From Acidimicrobiia bacterium (GTDB lineage Bacteria; Actinomycetota; Acidimicrobiia; Spongiisociales; JAHEDJ01), in the NCBI GenBank assembly GCA_035471805.1, contig DATIPS010000010.1, positions 1 to 64,000 of the forward strand: 64,000 nucleotides of DNA, written 5' to 3'. Each line of letters begins with the position of its first letter. The first letter of the stretch is position 1. Positions 44,660 to 53,979 of this stretch are shown here, piece after piece. A program made the position numbers and the translations under genes. The notes beneath the pieces were generated by a model, which was not told the DNA's origin, did no database searches, and saw nothing but the letters and a program-made list of their open reading frames with translations.

Positions 44660-44732
44660 CCCGATCGAATAGCACCCCGTATCTCCGCAGGGGGCGTAGC
44701 CTTGTCAGGGTGACGCCGAATACGGAGACACC

Positions 44733-45716
44733 ATGAGACTTCGCTCAATCGCCTCGATCGCCTTCATCCTGATGCTCGTCCTGGCAGCCTGCGGATCGGG
44801 CTCAGAGGAGCCCGCTTCGACCACTGTTGCGCCGCCGGCGACATCCGAGAATACCCCCGAGACAACTGCTGTCACCACCGCCACTACGACAACGACCTCC
44901 ACTACCCCGGAACCTTCCGGCGGTGAGGGAATCCCCGCAGCATTGGCGGCCGCGCTCGCCAAGACGACCGAGATCAACTCGGGGAGAATGGAAGGATCAT
45001 TCGAGATCATCGGGGTCGAAGGATTGCCCACCGGGACATCACTGTCGTTGCCCTTCTCCGGCGCGTTCGACAACGCAGCCGGCTTGTTCACCTTCACCAT
45101 GGATATGTCCGGAATGGCGGGTGATCTGGGTGAAGGGGTTCCTCCGGAACTCGCCGACATGTTCGGGGTGATGGAGGTACGACAGATCGGCGACACGACC
45201 TACATGAGCTGGCCGTTCTTCTCCTTCCTCGGCGTCCAGACGCCCTGGATTTCGATGCCGACCGACGAAAGCGACTCGGCGACCGCCGGATTCGCTGCTG
45301 CTACGCCCGGCAACCCGGCCGACTTCCTGTCCGCCTTCGAGAACACCAACGCCACTATCGAGGAGCTGGGACGCGAGACCATCCGCGGCGTTGAAACCAC
45401 CCACTACCTGGCGGTTTTCGATACAGAGACGCTGCTCGCTCAGGCAACTCCGGAAGAGCGAGCCGAGATCGAGGCGCAAGGACCGATCCCCCTCGACGAG
45501 ATGCCCATGGAAATCTGGATCGGTGACGACGGCCTCGTCTACCGCTATGTGATCGATCTGGCCGGGGAAACCGTCGAAGCACCGGCGGGACAGGGTTTCG
45601 ATCGAATGATGATGGTCTTCGAGATGTACGACTGGGGCGAGGCCATCAACGTCGAGGTTCCGCCTGCCGATCAGATAACCGAAGGATCGGAACTGGACGC
45701 CCTGTTCGGGCCCTAA
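44733..45716 (+). CDS. LppX/LprG-like lipoprotein with Thr-rich linker
   Basis: 327 residues. Lipoprotein signal with lipobox VLAAC (Cys about residue 20), a Thr/Glu/Pro-rich linker (about 26-65), then a domain with features of LppX/LprAFG-type lipid-binding proteins (GRMEGSFEIIGVEGLP, ETIRGVETTHYLAVFD, PMEIWIGDDGLVYRYVIDL). These proteins carry lipids or lipoglycans across the envelope in mycobacteria; function here is inferred. Start ATG 44733 has ACGGAGA upstream. Followed by the inverted-repeat element 45757-45870. Confidence 0.78.
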   Translation: MRLRSIASIAFILMLVLAACGSGSEEPASTTVAPPATSENTPETTAVTTATTTTTSTTPEPSGGEGIPAALAAALAKTTEINSGRMEGSFEIIGVEGLPTGTSLSLPFSGAFDNAAGLFTFTMDMSGMAGDLGEGVPPELADMFGVMEVRQIGDTTYMSWPFFSFLGVQTPWISMPTDESDSATAGFAAATPGNPADFLSAFENTNATIEELGRETIRGVETTHYLAVFDTETLLAQATPEERAEIEAQGPIPLDEMPMEIWIGDDGLVYRYVIDLAGETVEAPAGQGFDRMMMVFEMYDWGEAINVEVPPADQITEGSELDALFGP

Positions 45717-45756
45717 CCGAGGAACCGAGAGTCCCGTCGGCGACGAGCCAAACGTG

Positions 45757-45870
45757 AGATTTCTCGGCAATGCCGATGCGCGTCACCAGCGCCAGCATTG
45801 CTGAGAAAACGCTGGGAGGTTTCTCGGCAATGTCGATGCGCGTCACCAGCATCGGTATTGCTGAGAAACT
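45757..45870. repeat. inverted-repeat element, two tandem units (copy B of a dispersed family)
   Basis: Two units with exactly 60-bp period; TTCTCGGCAATG starts at 45761 and 45821. Arms of unit 1: 45760-45773 with 45795-45808 (13/14 paired). Arms of unit 2: 45819-45838 with 45850-45869 (17/20). The arm core TTTCTCRGCAAT is shared with the element at 28691-28810, as is the 60-bp period, while loops differ. It sits between the lipoprotein stop and the Lhr promoter. Confidence 0.88.
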
Positions 45871-45887
45871 ATGTCACCCGGGATCGC

Positions 45888-45893
45888 TAGCGT
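45888..45893 (+). promoter_or_regulatory. leaderless -10 element (TAGCGT)
   Basis: TAGCGT, then 6 nt, then GTG 45900 of the Lhr gene; no Shine-Dalgarno between. Same hexamer and spacing as at 50304. Confidence 0.6.
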
Positions 45894-45899
45894 GACGGG

Positions 45900-48800
45900 G
45901 TGCTCGATCAGTTCTCCCCCGCCACGCGTGCCTGGTTCGAGGCATCGTTCGCGGCGCCGACGGAGGCGCAGAAGATGGGCTGGCCGGCGATTGCGGACGG
46001 CCGCCACACCCTGATCCACGCTCCGACCGGGTCGGGGAAGACGCTGGCCGCCTTTCTCTGGACGCTCGATCGGATCTTGCACGAGCCGCTTCCCCCGGCC
46101 AAGGAACGGTGCCGGGTCCTCTACATCTCGCCGCTCAAAGCCCTCGCCTACGACATCGACCGAAACCTGCGCGCTCCCCTCACCGGCATCCGGCATGCCG
46201 CGCAGCGACTCGAGCTCCCCACTCTTCCCGACATCTCCACCTTCATTCGAACCGGCGACACCCCGGCCGACGAGCGGCGCCGCATGCAACGGAACCCGCC
46301 AGACGTTCTCATCACCACCCCTGAGTCGCTCTATCTCCTCCTCACCTCGCAGGCCCGCGAAACGCTGCGGTCCGTACGCTGGGTGATCGTGGACGAGGTC
46401 CATGCGGTGGCTGCCACGAAACGAGGCGCTCACCTCGCTCTCTCGCTCGAACGCCTCGAGGAGATCACCGCGATCTCGCCGCAGCGCATCGGCCTCTCGG
46501 CCACCCAGCGTCCCCTCGAGGTGATCGGATCCTTCCTCGGCGGCGGAACAGATGAGAGCGGTGTTTGGACGCCGCGTCCCGTCCGATTGATCGATGTGCC
46601 CGGCGACAAGGAACTCGACATCGAACTGGTCGTGCCGGTCGAGGACATGACCGCGGTCACCGCCGCACCTCCCGCCCCGCCAGGGGTGTACGACGGACCC
46701 GCCCAACTGCCACCGGCCCGCACCTCGGTGTGGACCGCCATCTACCCCACCCTGCTCGAGCACATCCGCAATCATCGGTCGACCATCGTCTTCGCCAACA
46801 GCCGGCGCCTCGCCGAGCGCATCTGCGACGAGTTGAACCGCCTCGCAGGCGAGGAGGTCGCCAGGGCGCATCACGGGTCGGTCTCACGTGAACAGCGGCT
46901 GGAGATCGAAGAGAAACTGAAGCGCGGCGAACTGCCGGCGGTCGTCGCCACATCTTCGCTGGAACTGGGCATCGATATGGGCGCGGTCGACCTCGTGCTC
47001 CAGATCGAGTCGCCCACCTCGGTCGCCAGCGGCCTGCAGCGCGTCGGCCGCGCCGGGCACCAGGTCGGAGCGGCGTCGCGCGCCAAGGTGTTCCCCAAGT
47101 ATCGGGGCGATTTGCTGGTTTCAACGGTCGTCGTCGACCGGATGCTCGCCCGCGCCGTCGAGTCGACCCGCATACCCCGCAGTCCGCTCGACGTGCTCGC
47201 CCAGCACATCGTCGCCATGTCGGCCAAAGATTCCTGGGACGTCGACACCCTGTATTCACTCGTGTGCAGAGCTGCCCCCTTCGCCGAACTCGCCAGAGGA
47301 CCGTTCGAGGCGGTCCTCGACATGCTGTCGGGCCGGTATCCGTCCGAGCTCTTCGCCGAGCTTCGGCCCCGCATCGACTGGGATCGTGTCGCCAACACGA
47401 TCGAAGGTCGTCCGGGGGCCCTGCAGCTCGCCGTCCAGAACCCGGGCACGATCCCCGACCGCGGCCTCTACACCGTGCACCTTCCCGATGGAGCGCGGGT
47501 CGGTGAGCTCGACGAGGAGATGGTCTATGAGTCACGGGTCGGCGACGTCTTCATCCTCGGCGCCTCCACCTGGAGAATCAACGAGATCACCGCCGACCGG
47601 GTAGAGGTGGTTCCCGCCCCGGGAGAATCCGGGGCAACCATGCCGTTCTGGCACGGGGACATGCTCGGGCGAACAATGGAAACGGGACGGGCCCTCGGCG
47701 CCTTCACTCGTACAATCGGCGGGCTCGACCGGCGCGAGGCCGAGCGCACCCTCGTCGATCACTATCGACTCGATGAGCTCGCCGCCTCCAACCTGGCCGG
47801 TTACCTGCAGGAGGAACTGGAGGCTACCGGCCACCTACCCACGGACGACACGGTCGTCGTGGAGCGCTTCCGCGATGAGATCGGCGACTGGCGGGTCGTG
47901 CTGCTGTCGCCCTTCGGAGCCAAGGTGCATGCCCCTTGGGCCATGGCTCTGACCGCCCGCCTCCGCCAGACTCACGATCGAACGGTCGACGTTATCTGGG
48001 GCGACGATGGGATCGCACTTCGCTTCCCGGATCAAGACGACATCCCCTCCGCAACGGACCTGTTCATCGACCCCGAGGAAATCGAGTCCGAACTGGTAGA
48101 TCACCTGGCCGACACCGCGATGTTCGCCGCCCGATTCCGGGAAGCATCCGCCCGTTCGCTGCTGTTGCCCCGTCGGAGGCCGGGCAAGCGGACACCGCTG
48201 TGGCTGCAGCGCCGCCGCGCCGGCGACCTCCTCAGCGTTGTACGCCGGTTCGGGTCCTTCCCGATCGTTCTCGAAACCTACCGGGAGATCCTGCAGGACG
48301 ACTTCGACGTTCCATCTCTCGTCGAGTTGCTGCGCGACCTGCGTTCTCGCAAGATAAGGATGGTCGAGGTCGAGCTGGATTCTCCGAGCCCCTTCGCATC
48401 GTCACTCCTCTTCGAATTCGTTGCCTCGTTCCTCTATGAGGGCGATACACCGCTCGCCGAACGGCGGGCCGCCGCACTCACTCTCGATCGCGAACTCCTC
48501 AGCGAACTGCTCGGCGAGGGCGAGCTGCGGCAACTCTTGTCGCCCGACGTGATCGCAGCCGTAGAGCTGGAGCTGCAGCGTCTCGCTTCCGGCTACCAGG
48601 CCACCGGATCCTCCGGCGTCCACGATCTCCTCCGTCAGCTCGGCCCTCTGACGGTGGAGGAACTGGCGGCCCGCCTGACGGACGAGGACCCGCTCCCCCT
48701 CCTGGAAGAACTCCGGGCGCGCAGTCAGGTGATGGAGATCCACATGGCAGGCTCGCCGAGATGGGCGGCCGTCGACGATGCCGCCCGACTGCGCGATGCG

Positions 48801-50273
48801 CTGGGCGTTCAGCCCCCCGTTGGGGTCCCGCAGGTGTTCCTGGATCCGGTGGAAGATCCCCTGAGCGATGTCGTCTCGAGGTTCGCCCGCACCCACTGCC
48901 CGTTCTCAGTGGAGGCCGCCTCAGCCGCCCTCGGATTGCCGACTGCGGTCGTCGCCGCCGCGTTGGCATCCCTCGAAGCGGCGGGACGAGTCGTCCACGG
49001 CGCCTTCCGGCCGGACGGTTCGGAAACAGAGTGGGTGGACAACGAGGTGCTCCGCCGCATCAAGCGGCGATCGCTGGCCGTGCTTCGCTCCGAAATCGAG
49101 CCGGTCGACACCGCCACGATGGCTGCATTCGCAATCAACTGGCACGGGGTGGGAAGTGCCAGGCGTTCTTCCGATCGACTGGTCGAGATCGTTCGTCAGC
49201 TGCAGGGCTATCCCGTTGCCGCCTCCGCCTTGGAGAGTGACATCCTGGCGGTACGAATGCGCTACGACCCGGCGATGCTGGACCAGTTGATGCTGGCCGG
49301 CGACATCGTCTGGGTCGGCCACGGCTCGCTGGGACCCCGCGACGGCAAGCTGGCCCTGTTCTTCCGCGAGCAGCTCTCGAAACTCGCCCTTCAGAGACCG
49401 ACCGATTTCACAGCAACCGGGATGCATGACTCCATCCTCGATCTCCTGCTGCGACGTGGAGCATCGTTCTTCGCCGATATCTACGCAGCGGCCGGCGGCG
49501 GCGATCCCGATGCGGTCCACGATGCCCTCTGGGACCTCGTGTGGCAGGGACTGGTAACCAACGACACCCTGGCACCCGTCCGCTCACTGTCCGCGAGCAG
49601 AAGCAAGGGTTCACGTCGAAGAGCATTGCGATCAACATTTGCTCCCTCTACCGCCGGACGCTGGTGGTTGGTCTCCGAGGCGATGAACACGGAACTCCCC
49701 GACACCATCCGCAGCACGGCCTGGACGGACCTGCTGCTGGAGCGCCACGGCGTTGTGACGCGGGACGGCGCGTCGGCCGAGGCCGTACCCGGCGGGTTCA
49801 CACGCTTCTACCCGATCCTGCGTCGGATGGAGGACATCGGCAAGGTACGCCGCGGCTACTTCGTGGAGGGGATGGGCGGCGCTCAGTTCGCTCTGCCCGG
49901 CGCAGTCGACCGCCTCCGCACGAGAGGAGACGCCACCGAAGCGCTCGCTGCTACGGATCCGGCCAACCTGTACGGAGCCGCGCTTCCCTGGCCGGCTCAC
50001 CCGGCCGGCCGCCCGGCCAGAGCAGCGGGCTCCTGGGTAGTTATTCGTTCGGGATCCCTGGCGGCGTATGTGGATCGGCGACGCATACTCACGTTCGAAG
50101 AGCCGGACGATTCCGTGGCGGCTGCGGTCGGCTCGATCGGACGACGCAGGGGAAGGATGACCGTCAACGAGATCGACGGTGAGCCGCCCTCAGCAGCACC
50201 CCTCGGAACCTCTCTTCAGCTCCACGGATTCGCCGTGACGCCTCGCGGCCTCGCCTATCGCGGCGGCAAGTAG
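45900..50273 (+). CDS. lhr: ATP-dependent helicase Lhr
   Basis: 1457 residues, full length for long Lhr (core plus C-terminal module). SF2 helicase core: Walker A APTGSGKTLAAF (about 40-50), VIVDEVHAV (DEVH box, about 165), SATQRPLEVIGSFLGG (SAT), TIVFANSRRLAERI, SSLELGIDMG and QRVGRAGHQVG (motif VI). Winged-helix and Lhr-specific domains follow to about 860, then the Lhr-CTD region. Lhr is a DNA-damage-inducible 3'-5' helicase in mycobacteria. No SOS box is seen here; a TAGCGT hexamer suggests a leaderless mRNA. Confidence 0.96.
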   Translation: MLDQFSPATRAWFEASFAAPTEAQKMGWPAIADGRHTLIHAPTGSGKTLAAFLWTLDRILHEPLPPAKERCRVLYISPLKALAYDIDRNLRAPLTGIRHAAQRLELPTLPDISTFIRTGDTPADERRRMQRNPPDVLITTPESLYLLLTSQARETLRSVRWVIVDEVHAVAATKRGAHLALSLERLEEITAISPQRIGLSATQRPLEVIGSFLGGGTDESGVWTPRPVRLIDVPGDKELDIELVVPVEDMTAVTAAPPAPPGVYDGPAQLPPARTSVWTAIYPTLLEHIRNHRSTIVFANSRRLAERICDELNRLAGEEVARAHHGSVSREQRLEIEEKLKRGELPAVVATSSLELGIDMGAVDLVLQIESPTSVASGLQRVGRAGHQVGAASRAKVFPKYRGDLLVSTVVVDRMLARAVESTRIPRSPLDVLAQHIVAMSAKDSWDVDTLYSLVCRAAPFAELARGPFEAVLDMLSGRYPSELFAELRPRIDWDRVANTIEGRPGALQLAVQNPGTIPDRGLYTVHLPDGARVGELDEEMVYESRVGDVFILGASTWRINEITADRVEVVPAPGESGATMPFWHGDMLGRTMETGRALGAFTRTIGGLDRREAERTLVDHYRLDELAASNLAGYLQEELEATGHLPTDDTVVVERFRDEIGDWRVVLLSPFGAKVHAPWAMALTARLRQTHDRTVDVIWGDDGIALRFPDQDDIPSATDLFIDPEEIESELVDHLADTAMFAARFREASARSLLLPRRRPGKRTPLWLQRRRAGDLLSVVRRFGSFPIVLETYREILQDDFDVPSLVELLRDLRSRKIRMVEVELDSPSPFASSLLFEFVASFLYEGDTPLAERRAAALTLDRELLSELLGEGELRQLLSPDVIAAVELELQRLASGYQATGSSGVHDLLRQLGPLTVEELAARLTDEDPLPLLEELRARSQVMEIHMAGSPRWAAVDDAARLRDALGVQPPVGVPQVFLDPVEDPLSDVVSRFARTHCPFSVEAASAALGLPTAVVAAALASLEAAGRVVHGAFRPDGSETEWVDNEVLRRIKRRSLAVLRSEIEPVDTATMAAFAINWHGVGSARRSSDRLVEIVRQLQGYPVAASALESDILAVRMRYDPAMLDQLMLAGDIVWVGHGSLGPRDGKLALFFREQLSKLALQRPTDFTATGMHDSILDLLLRRGASFFADIYAAAGGGDPDAVHDALWDLVWQGLVTNDTLAPVRSLSASRSKGSRRRALRSTFAPSTAGRWWLVSEAMNTELPDTIRSTAWTDLLLERHGVVTRDGASAEAVPGGFTRFYPILRRMEDIGKVRRGYFVEGMGGAQFALPGAVDRLRTRGDATEALAATDPANLYGAALPWPAHPAGRPARAAGSWVVIRSGSLAAYVDRRRILTFEEPDDSVAAAVGSIGRRRGRMTVNEIDGEPPSAAPLGTSLQLHGFAVTPRGLAYRGGK

Positions 50274-50303
50274 CGCCGGTAGCCTCGTGCGGCTGGTTGG
50301 TAG

Positions 50304-50309
50304 TAGCGT
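50304..50309 (+). promoter_or_regulatory. leaderless -10 element (TAGCGT)
   Basis: TAGCGT, 6 nt, ATG 50316 of the DUF4032 gene, with no Shine-Dalgarno. Confidence 0.55.
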
Positions 50310-50315
50310 GCCCGC

Positions 50316-51506
50316 ATGGCCTCCTTCAGCATGACCGTTCGCTCGGGTCACCCCGATTTTCTCGACCTCGAATGGGACAAGTCCATCGTCGAGTGGACGA
50401 CCGGTCGCATCGTCTACCTACCGAAAGGCATCTCTCGCCATGAGGTGCGATTCGTCGTGTATCCGGAAGGCACATACGTCGTGAAGGAACTCCCCCGGCG
50501 CGCCGCCCGGCGCGATTACGCGGTCCTGCGCGATCTGGAGGGCACCGGAGTTCCCGCGGTCGTCCCGATCGGGCTCGTTGAGGATCGTTCGGGTGACCCG
50601 CACGAAGAGAGGTCCTCGGCGCTCATCACCCGCTACGCCGATTTCTCGTTTTCGTATCGTGAACTCTTGGAAGGTGCCGGCTTCGGACCGAGACGTACTC
50701 AGATGCTCGACGCGTTCGCCTGGCTGCTGGTTCAGCTCCACCTTGCCGGATGTTTCTGGGGCGATTGCTCTCTCTCGAACGTGCTCTATCGCTTCGATGC
50801 CGACGCCATCGAAACCATCATGGTCGACGCCGAAACCGCAGAGATCCACGCGGAGCTCAGTGAAGGGCGCCGCATGGAAGACCTCCAGATCATGATCGAG
50901 AATGTTGCCGGCGGAATGGCCGACATAGCCGCCCGGCAGGGTTACGACCTCGACGAAGCAGACCTCGAGCTGGGCGAGGACATCGCGGCGCGTTATCTCG
51001 CCCTCTGGCTTGAGCTCAATGAGGAACTGGTGATACGTCCGGAGGAGCGCTATCGCATTCGCGAACGAGTTGAGCGACTGAACAGTCTCGGGCTGAGTGT
51101 GGATGAGGTCGAGCTTCTCCCCTCCGAGGAAGGGAGGCGGATCAAGGTTCATCTCAGGATCGGAGTGCGCGACTTCCATGCCAGGCGCCTCGAGGAGCTG
51201 ACCGGAGTCCGGGCTCTGGAGCAGCAGGCTCGATACATCCTCGGGGATGTTCACTACTTCTACGCCCAGCAGCCTTCCAATTCGGATCGGGTGGTCGACG
51301 CCATGCGATGGAGGATCGAAGAGTTCCGGCCGATGATGGAACGGCTGTCGGGAGCCACCCGCGTCTCGGATCCTGTTCAGGCCTATTGCGACATACTGCA
51401 CCACAGGTACGTGCTGTCCAGCGCCGCCGGCCGCGATGTGGGCACGGCGGCCGCAGTAGAGGACTGGTTCGAGAGCGGTCAGCCCGGATATCCGCTCGAT
51501 GCGTGA
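50316..51506 (+). CDS. DUF4032 protein with kinase-like fold
   Basis: 396 residues. Lipopolysaccharide-kinase-like N-terminal half: VVKELPRRAARRDYAVLRDLE (Lys and helix C-like), ALITRYADFSFSYREL, WGDCSLSNVLYR (catalytic-loop-like with Asp and Asn) and IMVDAETAEIH (DFG-like Asp). The C-terminal part from about 210 is DUF4032. An atypical kinase is plausible but no substrate is known. Leaderless start inferred from TAGCGT 6 nt upstream. Confidence 0.85.
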   Translation: MASFSMTVRSGHPDFLDLEWDKSIVEWTTGRIVYLPKGISRHEVRFVVYPEGTYVVKELPRRAARRDYAVLRDLEGTGVPAVVPIGLVEDRSGDPHEERSSALITRYADFSFSYRELLEGAGFGPRRTQMLDAFAWLLVQLHLAGCFWGDCSLSNVLYRFDADAIETIMVDAETAEIHAELSEGRRMEDLQIMIENVAGGMADIAARQGYDLDEADLELGEDIAARYLALWLELNEELVIRPEERYRIRERVERLNSLGLSVDEVELLPSEEGRRIKVHLRIGVRDFHARRLEELTGVRALEQQARYILGDVHYFYAQQPSNSDRVVDAMRWRIEEFRPMMERLSGATRVSDPVQAYCDILHHRYVLSSAAGRDVGTAAAVEDWFESGQPGYPLDA

Positions 51507-51521
51507 TCGCTCTCCGGACGG

Positions 51522-52298
51522 CTAGCTCAAGCTGCCTGCCGCCCCAATCACTCCGCCGTCGACCGGCAGGATGGCGCCGGTGATCCACGAAGCCGCCTCC
51601 GACGCCAGGAACAGCACGGCATTCGCCACGTCCTGCGGCTCGCCGAGCCGGCCGAGCGGGTGGGTGGCGGCGGCCGCTTCCTCACCGCCCTGCCAGAGTG
51701 CGGCCGACAACCGGGTCTTGACGACCGCGGGTGCCACGGCGTTCACCCTCACCATGGGTGCCATCTCCAGAGCCAGCTGTTGAGTGGCGAATATCAGCGC
51801 AGCTTTCGAGATGTTGTACGCGCCGAGCACCGCAGTGGGACGCAGACCCCCCACCGAGGCCACATTGATGATCGATCCACCGTGATCTCTCATCCAATGG
51901 TTGAAAGCGGAACGGGCCCACAGAATCGGACCCAGCTGATTGACCGACCAGGTCTTCTCCAGTGCGCCGAGATCCACCTCGGCGAGAGTCCCGGCAGCCG
52001 GATTGGTTCCGGCGTTGTTCACCAGGATGTCGCATCGGCCGAACTCACTGATCGCCTGCTGCACCGTCGACTCGGCGTGATCTCGATCATCAGCACGGGC
52101 CACAAGCGTGAGCAATCGATCAGCGCGGCCGATTTCGTCGACAATCCTCTCCCTGACCGCGACGAGGTTCTCCTCGCGACGCCCCGTGATCACCACTCCG
52201 CTTGCTCCGCTCCTGAGGAACTCGGCGGCTATCGCCTCCCCGATTCCCCTGCTGGCTCCGGTGACTATCGCGACCTTCTCGTCAACTCGTACATCCAT
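51522..52298 (-). CDS. SDR-family NAD(P)-dependent oxidoreductase
   Basis: 258 residues. Classical short-chain dehydrogenase: cofactor motif TGASRGIG (about 14-21), ITGRREENL, LVNNAGTNPAAG, catalytic Ser in IINVASVGG and YxxxK in YNISKAA (about 161-165), and the C-terminal GAILPVDGG. The Arg after the first beta strand region suggests NADP. Substrate unknown. It precedes no obvious pathway partners except the flavin reductase upstream on the same strand (38 bp). Confidence 0.92.
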   Translation of the reverse strand: MDVRVDEKVAIVTGASRGIGEAIAAEFLRSGASGVVITGRREENLVAVRERIVDEIGRADRLLTLVARADDRDHAESTVQQAISEFGRCDILVNNAGTNPAAGTLAEVDLGALEKTWSVNQLGPILWARSAFNHWMRDHGGSIINVASVGGLRPTAVLGAYNISKAALIFATQQLALEMAPMVRVNAVAPAVVKTRLSAALWQGGEEAAAATHPLGRLGEPQDVANAVLFLASEAASWITGAILPVDGGVIGAAGSLS

Positions 52299-52336
52299 GA
52301 AATCCTCCTGGTCGGATGCTAGGCGTCACTTCGGAT

Positions 52337-52843
52337 TCAATGCCCGCCGCGTCTCACGCCGCCGTATTTCATCCTGGTGTCTCTCATCGAAGCGACCGTC
52401 GCCTCCGGGTCGGGGAGCCCGGCATCGACGATCTCCCCGATGAAGAAGGTATGCGACCCGCAGTCGACCGATTCCCACAGCCGGAGGTCCATCCAGGCGA
52501 CGGCCTCTTCAAAGATCGGCGCGCCGGTCACACCCTCGCGTATCGGCCGGCCGTTCAACTGCATGCCTTCCTTGGTGGCCGGTTTCGAGAACTTGACGAA
52601 TGTCCGTGTGTCCTCTGCAGACCAGAGGTTGATGGAGAACGAACCCCCCTGAACGATCAGGCCGTGGGTGACCGCCTTCTTGTCCACACCGATTCCTACC
52701 AGAACGGGTTCCATGGCCACCTGTGTGATCCAGCTCGTCGTCATTGCGTTCCACCTGTCACCGGCGCGCGAGCCTACGAGCGCCAGCGCGGTGGGAATGC
52801 TCCAAGTCACCCGGTTGATGAGTTCTGCCTGTAGTTCGGCCAT
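52337..52843 (-). CDS. flavin reductase-like (FMN-binding split barrel) protein
   Basis: 168 residues. Flavin-reductase-like domain: ALALVGSRAGDRWNAMTTSWITQVAMEP, VGIGVDKKAVTHGLI, GGSFSINLWSAEDT, and a C-terminal HTFFIGEIVDAG. Such proteins reduce or bind FMN and often feed monooxygenases or act on disulfides. Upstream of and probably co-transcribed with the SDR gene. Divergent from the Usp gene with 65 bp between. Confidence 0.87.
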   Translation of the reverse strand: MAELQAELINRVTWSIPTALALVGSRAGDRWNAMTTSWITQVAMEPVLVGIGVDKKAVTHGLIVQGGSFSINLWSAEDTRTFVKFSKPATKEGMQLNGRPIREGVTGAPIFEEAVAWMDLRLWESVDCGSHTFFIGEIVDAGLPDPEATVASMRDTRMKYGGVRRGGH

Positions 52844-52896
52844 TGAATCCTCCTGACATATCCTGGTAGGCCGTCGCCTGATCCATCGAGTTGCCC

Positions 52897-52902
52897 TAAT
52901 CT
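52897..52902 (+). promoter_or_regulatory. leaderless -10 element (TAATCT)
   Basis: TAATCT, 6 nt, GTG 52909 of the Usp-like gene; no Shine-Dalgarno between. Confidence 0.55.
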
Positions 52903-52908
52903 TTCACC

Positions 52909-53439
52909 GTGCACATTCTGATCGCCACCGCTGGTGCTCTGCCGGCTGCTCGAGTTGCCGCTCTCGTCGCCACCATGACCCACGAGGATCTCCGCGTTTC
53001 GGTGATGACCGTAATAGAAGTTCCACTCTCGTTTCTCGATGACCTCGACGACGCCGAGTGGCGCCCGTTCGATGACGGCGCCGACCAGGCCACGATCCGG
53101 AAGCAACTCATCCGGGGTTACGTCGAGGAACGCGGCGCCCGGTTGATCGAACCGGTCGTTGCAGCACTCCGCACGCAGGGGATCGAAGCGCAGACAATCC
53201 TCGAGCAGGGCGAGAACGCCGGCGAGGTCATAGTCCGGGTCGCAGAAGAGCAGGGCGCGGACATGGTCGTCATGGGCTCGACCAGACCGATCTTTGATGA
53301 GACCGTCTGGAACAGCGTGTCGGTCAAGGTCATGCAACTCTCCACCGTTCCTCTGGTGCTGGTTCCGGGAGTCGCTCGGACTCTCGATGATGTCGAGCGG
53401 GATGAGCGCCGCCGGGTCATAGATGGGCAACGGGCCTGA
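52909..53439 (+). CDS. universal stress protein family
   Basis: 176 residues from GTG 52909. UspA fold with N-terminal beta strand HILIATAGALPAA, an insertion at about 45-75, and the C-terminal nucleotide-binding signature ADMVVMGSTRP ... VKVMQLSTVPLVLVPG; the classical G-2x-G-9x-G(S/T) is only partly matched (VMGSTRPIFDETVWNSVS), so ATP binding is uncertain. Cytosolic. Followed by a short non-coding stretch. Confidence 0.85.
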   Translation: MHILIATAGALPAARVAALVATMTHEDLRVSVMTVIEVPLSFLDDLDDAEWRPFDDGADQATIRKQLIRGYVEERGARLIEPVVAALRTQGIEAQTILEQGENAGEVIVRVAEEQGADMVVMGSTRPIFDETVWNSVSVKVMQLSTVPLVLVPGVARTLDDVERDERRRVIDGQRA

Positions 53440-53595
53440 CGGCCGCGCCGTGAGGATTCCGGACCGCCTGCCGCAGTAGCTCGCTCGGCGATCCGGTGAA
53501 GCGCGGTTCGTTGTCACGGGAGTGGTCTGGGCCGGTGCAGCCCCCTCGGCCCGTCGGAGCGCGAAACTGTCACACCCGTCTGGCACAGTGTGGGC

Positions 53596-53979
53596 ATGAG
53601 GCCGGAATGCAGACACAACGTGACATGGGAAGGTTCCACCGGCGTCGTCGCCTGCGGTGACTGCGGTGCGGTCGAGTGGTGGTCGGACGGTCGGCCGCTG
53701 GACCCGGCCGAAGGGATGGCGCGTCTGTTCGGCAGGTTTGAACTCGTCGCCAAGCTGCCCTCGCTCCGCGCCCCCGGCCCGGAGACGCTCGCCTATCGTC
53801 CATCATCGCGCCGGGCCACTTCGCGACTCGCCGCTTTTCCCCCTCACCAGTGGCTGCTGGTCGCGGACGGCCTCTGGTTGTCACACGACGGAGCAACACT
53901 GTTGCTGTGTCCGACCGACCCGGTACTCGCAGCCAACATGAGTTCAGAAGGCCGACATCAGGAGGTGCGGACCAGGTAG
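53596..53979 (+). CDS. small zinc-ribbon-like hypothetical protein
   Basis: 127 residues from ATG 53596 (GTG 53590 also possible). N-terminal C-x2-H (CRHN) and CGDCG (about 22-26) form a short ribbon-like cluster (MRPECRHNVTWEG, VVACGDCGAVEWW), then a 90-residue helical/strand region without motifs. The C-terminal 22 bp overlap the end of the convergent methyltransferase gene. Function unknown. Confidence 0.55.
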   Translation: MRPECRHNVTWEGSTGVVACGDCGAVEWWSDGRPLDPAEGMARLFGRFELVAKLPSLRAPGPETLAYRPSSRRATSRLAAFPPHQWLLVADGLWLSHDGATLLLCPTDPVLAANMSSEGRHQEVRTR

